This document shows positions 1-5,520 of a stretch of DNA of 7,745 nucleotides, piece by piece (positions within the stretch are counted from its first letter, which is position 1; the number at the start of each line of letters is the position of its first letter). The DNA comes from Actinomycetota bacterium (GTDB taxonomy: Bacteria > Actinomycetota > Actinomycetes > Actinomycetales > Microbacteriaceae), in assembly GCA_009703445.1 (NCBI GenBank), contig WLGA01000050.1, positions 1 to 7,745 of the forward strand. Reading direction: 5' to 3'. The position numbers were made by a program, and so were the translations under genes. Under the pieces are notes generated by a model, which worked only from the letters and a program-made list of their open reading frames with translations, was not told the origin of the DNA and did no database searches.

Positions 1-1
1 C

Positions 2-1426
2 GACCGCGGGGGAGAGATTGGCTACCTGCCGCAGGATCCGCGCAGTGGAGACCCTGAAGAGCTAGCCCGCACCCGAATCTTGAATGCCCGCGGCCTGGGT
101 GACATTGCTGCCGAAATGGCTCAGTGCACGGACGACATGGGAAGCGTCGAAGAAGCTATCTACGAACGTGCCATGAATCGCTATTCGGAGCTAGAAGAGC
201 GTTTCCAGGCAGCCGGTGGCTACGCCGCGGAGGCCGAAGCAGCGACCATTGCGAGCAACCTGAACCTAAAGGACCACATCCTTGATCAGCCTTTGAAGAC
301 CCTTTCTGGTGGTCAGCGTCGTCGCATCGAGTTGGCTCGAATTCTGTTCTCAAACGCCGAGACCATGATTCTCGATGAGCCGACAAACCACTTGGATGCC
401 GATTCGGTGGTGTGGTTGCGCGAATTTCTAAAGGGCTACCAGGGCGGATTGATTGTTATCAGCCACGACGTGGACCTAGTCGAAGAGACCGTTAACCGAG
501 TCTTCTATCTAGACGCTATGCGTTGCGTAATCGACATCTACAACATGGGTTGGCGTCAGTACCAAAAGGCTCGCGAAACCGACGAAGAGCGTCGCAAGCG
601 CGATCGAGCAATCGCCGAGAAAAAGGCGACCACACTTCAGATTCAGGCAGCCAAGTTCGGCGCGAAGGCTTCGAAGGCAGTCGCGGCTAAGCAGATGGTT
701 CGTCGAGCCGAGAGTTTGCTTTCTGGCTTGGATGACGTTCGCGAAGTCGACCGCGTCGCAAAGATCAAGTTCCCAGACCCGGCTCCATGCGGTCGCACGC
801 CTTTGATGGCCGAGAATCTGAGCAAGAGCTATGGTTCCCTCGAGATTTTTACCGCGGTAGACCTTGCCATCGATAAGGGCTCCAAAGTAGTTATCATCGG
901 CATGAACGGTGCCGGAAAGACCACCATGTTGCGCATGCTTGCCGGCCTGGACACTCCGGACACCGGAAAAGTCGTGCCTGGCCACGGTCTAAAGATCGGC
1001 TATTTTGCTCAGGAACACGAAACTCTAGACGTTTCGAAGTCGGTTCTAGAGAACATGCAGCGCGCGGCGCCTCAGCTTGCTGACACGGATGCCCGCAAGG
1101 TGCTTGGTTCGTTCCTATTTACCGGCGACGACGTGAACAAACCAGCCGGCGTGCTAAGCGGTGGCGAGAAAACTCGTTTGGCCTTGGCTTCACTCGTGGT
1201 TTCTTCGGCTAACGTTTTGCTCTTGGATGAGCCGACAAACAACCTCGACCCGGCTAGCCGCGAGGAAATCCTGCGCGCGCTAAGCACATTCACCGGAGCT
1301 GTTGTTTTGGTCTCTCACGACGTTGGCGCCGTGTTGGCCTTGAACCCAGAGCGAGTCTTGATCTTGCCTGACGGCGATGAAGACCACTGGAACGATGGCT
1401 ACGCCGACCTAATCTCGTTGAGCTAG
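2..1426 (+). CDS. ABC-F family ATP-binding protein, 5'-truncated by the window edge
   Basis: Soluble ABC-F ATPase with two fused nucleotide-binding domains and no membrane segments. Members of this family act on the ribosome (translation factors or antibiotic-resistance proteins) rather than as transporters. The frame is open from base 2, where the first codons read GEIGYLPQDPRSGDP, an internal ABC-F segment (Q-loop region of domain 1). The TTG at 80 is therefore an internal Leu codon, not the start; the true start and first Walker A lie upstream. Visible in order: signature LSGGQ (302-316), Walker B DEPTNHLD (374-397) and H-switch SHD of domain 1; a charged Arg/Lys/Glu-rich linker helix (about 560-780); then domain 2 with Walker A GMNGAGKTT (899-925), LSGGE (1154-1168), DEPTNNLD (1226-1249) and VSHD (about 1310-1321). 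Both visible Walker B motifs keep the catalytic Glu, so it should be active. From memory the C-terminus resembles the mycobacterial Rv1473-like subgroup more than EttA; that subgroup assignment is tentative. Confidence 0.93.
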   Translation, partial: DRGGEIGYLPQDPRSGDPEELARTRILNARGLGDIAAEMAQCTDDMGSVEEAIYERAMNRYSELEERFQAAGGYAAEAEAATIASNLNLKDHILDQPLKTLSGGQRRRIELARILFSNAETMILDEPTNHLDADSVVWLREFLKGYQGGLIVISHDVDLVEETVNRVFYLDAMRCVIDIYNMGWRQYQKARETDEERRKRDRAIAEKKATTLQIQAAKFGAKASKAVAAKQMVRRAESLLSGLDDVREVDRVAKIKFPDPAPCGRTPLMAENLSKSYGSLEIFTAVDLAIDKGSKVVIIGMNGAGKTTMLRMLAGLDTPDTGKVVPGHGLKIGYFAQEHETLDVSKSVLENMQRAAPQLADTDARKVLGSFLFTGDDVNKPAGVLSGGEKTRLALASLVVSSANVLLLDEPTNNLDPASREEILRALSTFTGAVVLVSHDVGAVLALNPERVLILPDGDEDHWNDGYADLISLS

Positions 1427-1439
1427 GTTCTAGCTCGAC
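1417..1439. terminator. Hairpin spanning both convergent stop codons (candidate shared terminator)
   Basis: Perfect 7-bp arms GAGCTAG (1420-1426) and CTAGCTC (1430-1436) are separated by the 3-nt spacer GTT. The stem can extend to 1417-1439 with one T/G wobble (1419/1437). The TAG stops of the ABC-F gene (1424-1426) and of the SURF1 gene (1432-1430) are the two inner ends of the arms. There is no T-tract on either side, so it is not a classical intrinsic terminator. A bidirectional 3'-end hairpin is an inference. Confidence 0.45.
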
Positions 1440-2239
1440 AGAATGATGATGTCTTCGGCGAAGTTGTCGTCGTCGCCGACTTTCTTTCGAACCTTAGGTT
1501 TGTAGTTTGGGTCATCGGCCATGCGCTTGAAACGAATCTCCTGGCGCACCGCCCAAACCAATGCCATGAACGCCATCAGAGCAAAAACTATCCACTGAAG
1601 CGCATAGCTCAGGTGATTGCCTTCGGTTAGCTGAGGGCGTGGAAGCAGCTTCGGCAGACCTGCCTCACTGAAATTTGACTCACCCAGGCGCACATAAAAG
1701 TCAGCGGCCGGAGAGGCTGTCAATCCGCTCTTCTCGAAAAGCGTTGGCATGTTCAAGGTCGCTATTTGCCCAGCAGGGGCATCTCTATTGAGGGTGGTTT
1801 CACTCGGTCGAATGTGACCCCAAATGGTTTGTTTTTCGGCGGTCGGCTTCGGAAAAACCTTTGGGCCATTCAATCGAGAATCGGCTGGAACCCAGCCCGC
1901 TTCGATGCCAACCAATAGACCGTCTTCACGCTCGAACGGGATGAGCGTCAGAAAACCAGGGGTGCCATTTAGTGGGCGATTGCGGACCAATAGAGCCTTT
2001 TCGGGCAGGAAGTGACCGGTAATTTTCACCGGCAGCCACTCATCCTGGGGTCTGAATTTGGCACTGGCTATCTCGACCGGTTGGCGGTCATAGAGGGTAG
2101 CAACCTGATTGACCTTGGCAAGCGCTTCGGTTCTGCGCGAAAACTGCCAGTTGGAGAGAAAACCGCATGCGATTGCAAATATGACGGCAAGCAGCAGCCA
2201 AACGACCCAGCGACGCCAGGATTCGCGAACGTAGTTCAT
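1430..2239 (-). CDS. SURF1 family cytochrome c oxidase assembly protein
   Basis: A 269-aa inner-membrane protein with the SURF1 layout. It has one N-terminal transmembrane helix (about residues 11-30, rich in W/L/A/I), followed by the WQFSRR segment at 31-36. A roughly 180-residue extracytoplasmic domain follows, including GFLTLIPF (95-102) and GWVPADSR (115-122). A second helix lies at about 208-231, preceded by the conserved-looking HLSYALQW (209-216), and a charged cytoplasmic tail closes the protein. The family helps insert heme a or assemble the CuA/heme centres of aa3-type cytochrome oxidase; no oxidase subunit genes are in view. The ATG at 2239 is preceded by a purine-rich AGAGAGCAGAAG, adequate as a ribosome binding site. 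It is the last gene of a three-gene leftward operon, 11 bp after the small Cys/His gene, and is convergent with the ABC-F gene (3-bp gap). The length is normal for bacterial SURF1. Confidence 0.9.
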   Translation of the reverse strand: MNYVRESWRRWVVWLLLAVIFAIACGFLSNWQFSRRTEALAKVNQVATLYDRQPVEIASAKFRPQDEWLPVKITGHFLPEKALLVRNRPLNGTPGFLTLIPFEREDGLLVGIEAGWVPADSRLNGPKVFPKPTAEKQTIWGHIRPSETTLNRDAPAGQIATLNMPTLFEKSGLTASPAADFYVRLGESNFSEAGLPKLLPRPQLTEGNHLSYALQWIVFALMAFMALVWAVRQEIRFKRMADDPNYKPKVRKKVGDDDNFAEDIIILSS

Positions 2240-2250
2240 GCTTCTGCTCT

Positions 2251-2451
2251 CTAGAACGTTGCGGAGTCGATGAAGAAGCCGCGGGTCTCTAAATAGTCAA
2301 CCAGAAAGGCAAGGTGTTCGTCGCAAGCCAACCAAGTTTTCACACGCTCGGGGCCGTGAATTTTTGGGTTTCGCCAGTTCAACTTATGCGTTGCCGGCGA
2401 ACCGCATCCTGCTCGAGAGCACTTGTCAATCGTTAAGTCTTGGCCTAGCAA
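2251..2451 (-). CDS. Small conserved actinobacterial protein with Cys/His pattern, function unknown
   Basis: A 66-aa hydrophilic protein starting at TTG (2451). It carries C11-x4-C16 near the N-terminus and C43-x2-H46 in the segment WLACDEH, a spacing compatible with one bound zinc ion. Between them is the motif NWRNPKIHGPERVK (25-38). The end, LVDYLETRGF, looks helical. I recognise this as a small protein found beside SURF1/DUF3099 genes in actinobacteria, sometimes labelled acetone carboxylase in databases; nothing here supports that enzyme function. It sits 3 bp after the DUF3099 stop in the same reading frame and 11 bp before the SURF1 gene, so it is surely co-transcribed with them. An AGAAGA lies 10 nt before the TTG. 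No better start exists before C11. The context hints at a membrane or respiratory-assembly role, but that is only association. Confidence 0.8.
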   Translation of the reverse strand: MLGQDLTIDKCSRAGCGSPATHKLNWRNPKIHGPERVKTWLACDEHLAFLVDYLETRGFFIDSATF

Positions 2452-2454
2452 GGG

Positions 2455-2760
2455 CTATTTGTCTTCTGGCTTGATCGTCGAAGTGAACGCGTCTGCGCTG
2501 ATTTTCAAAGTTGGTGCAACTACGGCGGTGGCCTTGGTTGTCATCTTGCCTTGACCCTGGGCATTTGCCAGGACGACTGCGAAGTACGGCAAAAAAATGG
2601 CCCCGGCAAAGAAGACCCACATCATCCAGCCCTGAACAAAAACAGCAAGGATGATGCATGCCACGCGGACGATCTGAGAGATCAGGTACTTGGTCATGCG
2701 GTCGCGACGTTCTTCATCGGGGGATTGACCCACCGAAGTGACGCTCTGCGGCTTGCTCAA
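2455..2760 (-). CDS. DUF3099 family small membrane protein
   Basis: With a TTG start at 2760 the protein has 101 aa. The N-terminus QSVTSVGQSPDEERRDRM (5-22) is the conserved soluble part of DUF3099. It is followed by two closely spaced hydrophobic segments (about 26-42, and 46-66 ending FLPYFAVVLAN) and a Thr/Ala-rich hydrophilic tail. The function is unknown; the family is actinobacterial and is predicted to lie in the cytoplasmic membrane with a short two-helix hairpin. Start choice: the open frame runs up to a TTG at 2808, but that would begin inside the palindrome at 2796-2811. The TTG at 2760 has AAGAAAGG six bases upstream and gives an N-terminus fitting the family. It is the first gene of the leftward operon with the Cys/His protein and SURF1, divergent from fabG. 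Confidence 0.85.
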   Translation of the reverse strand: MSKPQSVTSVGQSPDEERRDRMTKYLISQIVRVACIILAVFVQGWMMWVFFAGAIFLPYFAVVLANAQGQGKMTTKATAVVAPTLKISADAFTSTIKPEDK

Positions 2761-2766
2761 TTGGGG

Positions 2767-2774
2767 CCTTTCTT
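2767..2774 (-). promoter_or_regulatory. Ribosome binding site deciding the DUF3099 start
   Basis: On the minus strand AAGAAAGG lies six bases before the TTG at 2760. It supports this start over the in-frame TTG at 2808, which has no comparable purine-rich site. Confidence 0.6.
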
Positions 2775-2795
2775 GAATTCTTAGCGCTTTGATTC

Positions 2796-2811
2796 GGCTT
2801 GAAATCAAGCC
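2796..2811. promoter_or_regulatory. 16-bp palindrome, candidate operator between DUF3099 and fabG
   Basis: GGCTTGA and TCAAGCC form perfect 7-bp arms around an AA centre. The palindrome lies in the only intergenic stretch between the divergent DUF3099 operon and fabG. It coincides with the place where the -35 element of the TAGACT promoter (2819-2824) would fall. That position and symmetry suit a dimeric repressor, but I recognise no specific regulator consensus. A hairpin in the transcript is the alternative reading. Confidence 0.4.
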
Positions 2812-2818
2812 AAAACGG

Positions 2819-2824
2819 TAGACT
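2819..2824 (+). promoter_or_regulatory. Candidate -10 element of the fabG promoter
   Basis: TAGACT matches the actinobacterial TANNNT -10 pattern. The -35 window (about 2796-2801) holds no strong TTGACA-like hexamer; TTGAAA at 2799-2804 is only 14 bp away. The implied leader is roughly 50 nt and includes the fabG ribosome binding site. Confidence 0.35.
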
Positions 2825-2864
2825 TGCTCTTGTCCAAAGCGTTATAAATCAAATTGTATTCCCT

Positions 2865-2870
2865 GGAGAG
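2865..2870 (+). promoter_or_regulatory. Ribosome binding site deciding the fabG start
   Basis: GGAGAG ends nine bases before the ATG at 2880. The in-frame ATG at 2871 directly abuts it and cannot use it, and the frame-opening TTG at 2799 lies far upstream within the palindrome. The site therefore selects 2880. Confidence 0.75.
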
Positions 2871-2879
2871 ATGACCCTG

Positions 2880-3590
2880 ATGAGCACACCTAGAACCGTA
2901 TTGGTTACCGGCGGAAACCGCGGAATCGGCCGCTCAATTGCAGAGGAATTTGTTCGCCAGGGTCACCGCGTTGCAGTGACCGTGCGCAGTGGCGAAGGTC
3001 CGGAGGGCACTCTGAGTGTGAAGGCCGACGTAACCGACCCGGCTTCATTGGATGCGGCATTCGCCGAGGTTGAAGAAAAGCTTGGCGCTGTTGAGATTTT
3101 GGTTGCCAACGCCGGCATTACCCGCGACACCCTTTTGATGCGCATGACCGACGAAGAATTCGAAGAGGTCATCAATACCAACTTGAACGGCGTCTTCCGA
3201 GTGCTCCGTCGCGCCACGAAGGGCATGATCAAAGCTCGCTTCGGTCGCGTCATCCTGATTGGCTCAGTTGTCGGTCTGCTTGGCTCTGCCGGTCAGGTGA
3301 ACTACTCGGCCGCGAAGTCTGCACTGGTTGGCATGGCTCGATCTGTGACTCGCGAACTCGGAGCCCGCGGCATCACCGCAAACGTTGTGGCACCTGGTTT
3401 TATCGACACCGACATGACCGCTGCTCTGCCTGAGGCTCAGCAAGACGAATACAAGAAGAAGATTCCCGCAGGTCGCTTTGCTCAGCCTGAAGAGGTTGCC
3501 AAGGTTGTTGCCTGGTTGGCCAGCGACGAAGCCAGCTACATCTCGGGAGCCGTCATCCCGGTTGATGGCGGTCTAGGAATGGGTCACTAA
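2880..3590 (+). CDS. fabG: 3-oxoacyl-[acyl-carrier-protein] reductase (short-chain dehydrogenase)
   Basis: A 236-aa cytosolic NADPH-dependent SDR that reduces 3-oxoacyl-ACP to 3-hydroxyacyl-ACP in type II fatty acid synthesis. Visible: Rossmann TGGNRGIG (10-17), NAG (77-79), catalytic tetrad N101-S129-Y142-K146 (NTNLNG, GSV, YSAAK), the PG motif (172-173) and the C-terminal IPVDGGLGMG. The segments NLNGVFRVLRRATKGM and GRVILIGSVVGLLG are typical of true FabG rather than of other SDRs, and the length fits the compact actinobacterial FabG1/MabA type. The start is the ATG at 2880 by ribosome binding site spacing. It stands alone on its strand: no fabI/inhA follows, unlike the mycobacterial fabG1-inhA operon, and the next gene (serB) is convergent after 12 bp. 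Substrate assignment is by family; a related SDR role cannot be fully excluded. Confidence 0.9.
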   Translation: MSTPRTVLVTGGNRGIGRSIAEEFVRQGHRVAVTVRSGEGPEGTLSVKADVTDPASLDAAFAEVEEKLGAVEILVANAGITRDTLLMRMTDEEFEEVINTNLNGVFRVLRRATKGMIKARFGRVILIGSVVGLLGSAGQVNYSAAKSALVGMARSVTRELGARGITANVVAPGFIDTDMTAALPEAQQDEYKKKIPAGRFAQPEEVAKVVAWLASDEASYISGAVIPVDGGLGMGH

Positions 3591-3595
3591 GACCC
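3581..3595. terminator. Short GC-rich hairpin over the fabG stop codon
   Basis: GGGTC (3581-3585) and GACCC (3591-3595) form a perfect 5-bp stem around a 5-nt loop, ACTAA, which contains the fabG TAA. It falls just before the convergent serB stop (3605-3603). There is no T-tract. It could mark the 3' end of either transcript, but the stem is short. Confidence 0.3.
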
Positions 3596-3602
3596 CTGAG
3601 CC

Positions 3603-4235
3603 TTACAGCCCGAGCTTCTCGGTCAGCTTAGAAAGATCATTTCCTTCAAGGATGAAGTCGGCGTGCTCTCGCACGATTGGCTTGCAGTTGAAGCCGACAC
3701 CCAAACCGGCTACAGCCATCATGGATAGGTCATTCGCACCATCGCCTACAGCCACGGTGTTTTCGATTGGGGTGTTAGTGGCGGAGGCCCACTCAAGCAG
3801 GGCATCGGCCTTAGCCTGACGATCAACGATGGCTCCAAGAACCTTGCCGGTTAGGAACCCGTCGACTACCTCGAGCTGGTTTGCTCGGGCAAAATCAAGG
3901 TCGAGGATCTCGGCCAGCGGCGTGAGCAGTTGGTTGAATCCTCCGGAGACCGCACCGACTTTTCCGCCGGCCGCGTGAACCGCATCAATCAATCTTTTTG
4001 CACCGGTGGTTATGGTGATGCGCTTTTGTACGTCGGCAAAAACAGAATCCGGCAAGCCCGACAGGGTCTTGACGCGTTCAATCAAGCTCTCGGCAAAATC
4101 GAGTTCGCCAGCCATCGCGCGTTCGGTGACAGCTGCAACCTCTTCACGCTTGCCAGCGACTTCGGCCAATAATTCAATGACTTCGTCTTCGATGAGTGTT
4201 GAATCAACATCAAAGACAACTAAAAACTGGGTCAC
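3603..4235 (-). CDS. serB: Phosphoserine phosphatase (HAD superfamily)
   Basis: A 210-aa cytosolic hydrolase for the last step of serine biosynthesis, O-phosphoserine to serine. HAD motifs: DVDST (9-13) with nucleophile D9 and acid/base D11; motif II SGGF (97-100); motif III Lys near K142; motif IV GDGAND (164-169) with D165 and D169 for Mg2+. The cap-region segment IEDEVIELLAE (15-25) matches SerB's substrate-binding helix. It is the short catalytic form, lacking the N-terminal ACT domains of longer actinobacterial SerB proteins, so feedback control by serine through ACT domains is not expected. It starts at GTG (4235), and this codon overlaps the glgC stop in a GTGA arrangement, implying co-transcription and translational coupling behind glgC. 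There is no independent strong ribosome binding site; a GGAAAGGG lies further upstream inside glgC. It is convergent with fabG. Confidence 0.92.
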   Translation of the reverse strand: MTQFLVVFDVDSTLIEDEVIELLAEVAGKREEVAAVTERAMAGELDFAESLIERVKTLSGLPDSVFADVQKRITITTGAKRLIDAVHAAGGKVGAVSGGFNQLLTPLAEILDLDFARANQLEVVDGFLTGKVLGAIVDRQAKADALLEWASATNTPIENTVAVGDGANDLSMMAVAGLGVGFNCKPIVREHADFILEGNDLSKLTEKLGL

Positions 4236-5473
4236 GGAGTAACCAGAACGCCCTTTCCAACCACGGTGATACCCGAGTCGGTGACGAAGAATCCACGGTC
4301 AAGATCACGTTGCTTGTCGACACCGATCGATGCGCCGTCGGCTACTACGACGCTCTTGTCGAGGATAGCCTTTCGAACGGTGCAATCGCGGCCAATTAGA
4401 ACGCCGTCGAGCAAAATCGAGTCGGTAACCAACGCACGCGAGTGAACGCGAACGTTTGGAGACAGCACGCTGCGCTCAACGATTCCGCCGGAAATCACAG
4501 TGCCAAGCGAGACGATTGAGTCAGTGGTGCGACCCTGGTTGCCTTCGCCATCGTGCACAAACTTGGCTGGTGGCAAGTTGATCTGCTGGGTGTGAACAGG
4601 CCACTCGCTGTTGTAAAGGTTGAACACTGGCATGACCGAAATTAGGTCCATGTGGGCGTCGTAGTAAGAATCCATGGTTCCCACGTCGCGCCAGTATGAG
4701 TGATCGCGCTCGGTCGAACCAGGAATCTCGTTGTAAGTGAAGTCGTAAACACCGGCGTCGTCGCGAGACACCATGTAAGGCACGATGTCGCCACCCATGT
4801 CGTGCGAAGAGTCTTCTAGGGTGCCGTCGTGCTCGATTGCGTCAATCAGTGCCTGAGCGGTGAACACATAGTTACCCATCGAAGCAAGCACTTCGTTCGG
4901 GGAGTCTGGCAAACCCTTTGGGTTAGCCGGCTTCTCTTTGAATTCGGCGATCTTTGAGTGGTCCTGGTCATCAACCTCGATGACGCCGAATTGGTTAGCC
5001 AAGCTCAGTGGCTGGCGAATAGCGGCCACGGTAACGCCGCGACCAGATTTGACGTGATCTTTAATCATCTGGTCAAAATCCATGCGGTAAACGTGGTCTG
5101 CGCCAACTACGACAACAATGTCAGGACGTTCGTCGCTCAGTAGGTTCATGCTCTGCAAGATCGCGTCCGCGGAACCCGAGAACCAACGCTTGCCCAAACG
5201 CTGCTGGGCAGGCACAGATGCCACGTAGGCGCCAAGGAGCGGAGACATGCGCCAGGTCTGTGAGATGTGACGGTCGAGGCTGTGTGATTTGTATTGGGTC
5301 AAAACCACGATTCGACGCAAACCGGAGTTGATCAGGTTCGACAGCGCGAAGTCGATTAATCGATAGCTTCCCCCGAACGGAACCGCCGGCTTAGCGCGAT
5401 CTGCCGTCAGAGGCATAAGACGCTTGCCCTCACCGCCGGCAAGAACCATTCCAAAAACACGTAGAGCACTCAT
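4232..5473 (-). CDS. glgC: Glucose-1-phosphate adenylyltransferase (ADP-glucose pyrophosphorylase)
   Basis: A 413-aa enzyme making ADP-glucose from ATP and glucose-1-phosphate, the committed step of bacterial glycogen and alpha-glucan synthesis. N-terminal nucleotidyltransferase domain: LAGGEGKRLMPLT (11-23), RAKPAVPFGGSYRLIDF (26-42), GSADAI (100-105), GADHVYRMD (124-132), FKEKP (178-182), SMGNYVF (198-204) and YWRDVGT (260-266). From about 315 a left-handed beta-helix domain (SIVSLGTVISGG, VLSPNVRVHSRA, DSILLDGVLIGRDC, AILDKSVVV) completes the normal GlgC length. All key motifs are present, and a tetrameric enzyme is expected from the family. The ATG at 5473 has only a weak GAAG next to it, but TAACAT lies 7 bp upstream, so a leaderless transcript is plausible. 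It is first in an operon with serB and divergent from glgA, the same pairing as the mycobacterial glgC/glgA locus. Confidence 0.96.
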   Translation of the reverse strand: MSALRVFGMVLAGGEGKRLMPLTADRAKPAVPFGGSYRLIDFALSNLINSGLRRIVVLTQYKSHSLDRHISQTWRMSPLLGAYVASVPAQQRLGKRWFSGSADAILQSMNLLSDERPDIVVVVGADHVYRMDFDQMIKDHVKSGRGVTVAAIRQPLSLANQFGVIEVDDQDHSKIAEFKEKPANPKGLPDSPNEVLASMGNYVFTAQALIDAIEHDGTLEDSSHDMGGDIVPYMVSRDDAGVYDFTYNEIPGSTERDHSYWRDVGTMDSYYDAHMDLISVMPVFNLYNSEWPVHTQQINLPPAKFVHDGEGNQGRTTDSIVSLGTVISGGIVERSVLSPNVRVHSRALVTDSILLDGVLIGRDCTVRKAILDKSVVVADGASIGVDKQRDLDRGFFVTDSGITVVGKGVLVTP

Positions 5474-5477
5474 GCTT

Positions 5478-5498
5478 CAAATGTTATTCGGCAAATGT
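5478..5498 (+). repeat. 7-bp direct repeat CAAATGT in the glgC/glgA divergent region
   Basis: CAAATGT occurs at 5478-5484 and again at 5492-5498, a 14-bp period, within a 47-bp divergent promoter region. It could be a pair of protein-binding half-sites, or chance in a short AT-rich tract. Confidence 0.3.
5481..5486 (-). promoter_or_regulatory. Candidate leaderless -10 element for glgC
   Basis: Read on the minus strand this is TAACAT, a TANNNT match, followed by 7 nt and then the glgC ATG (5473). This spacing would place transcription start at the A of ATG, giving a leaderless mRNA, which would explain the absence of a proper ribosome binding site. No good -35 hexamer is visible. Confidence 0.5.
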
Positions 5499-5508
5499 GA
5501 CGGCGGAG

Positions 5509-5514
5509 TAACAT
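5509..5514 (+). promoter_or_regulatory. Candidate leaderless -10 element for glgA
   Basis: TAACAT followed by 6 nt and then the glgA ATG at 5521 fits the leaderless actinobacterial pattern. It is the exact inverted copy of the element serving glgC. A GGAG at 5505-5508 is 12 nt from the ATG, too far for an efficient ribosome binding site, and would be upstream of a leaderless start. Confidence 0.5.
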
Positions 5515-5520
5515 GGCGAC

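Noticed and set aside
80..82. TTG as the start codon of the ABC-F gene
   Set aside because: The frame is open upstream to base 2 and encodes conserved ABC-F sequence (GEIGYLPQDP), so this is an internal Leu codon.
509..985. 158-aa open frame on the minus strand inside the ABC-F gene
   Set aside because: Fully antisense to a gene with clear ABC motifs; its translation resembles no family and it has no ribosome binding site.
1215..1234. 20-bp exact match to 7211-7230
   Set aside because: Both copies encode the Walker B segment (LLLDEP) of ABC ATPases; shared motif and codon preference explain it, so it is not a mobile or regulatory repeat.
2761..2808. 16-residue N-terminal extension of the DUF3099 protein from TTG 2808
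   Set aside because: No ribosome binding site, start inside a palindrome, and residues unlike the family N-terminus; the TTG at 2760 has a good site.
2871..2873. ATG at 2871 as the fabG start
   Set aside because: It directly abuts GGAGAG with no spacing; the ATG at 2880 has a nine-base spacing and gives the expected N-terminus.
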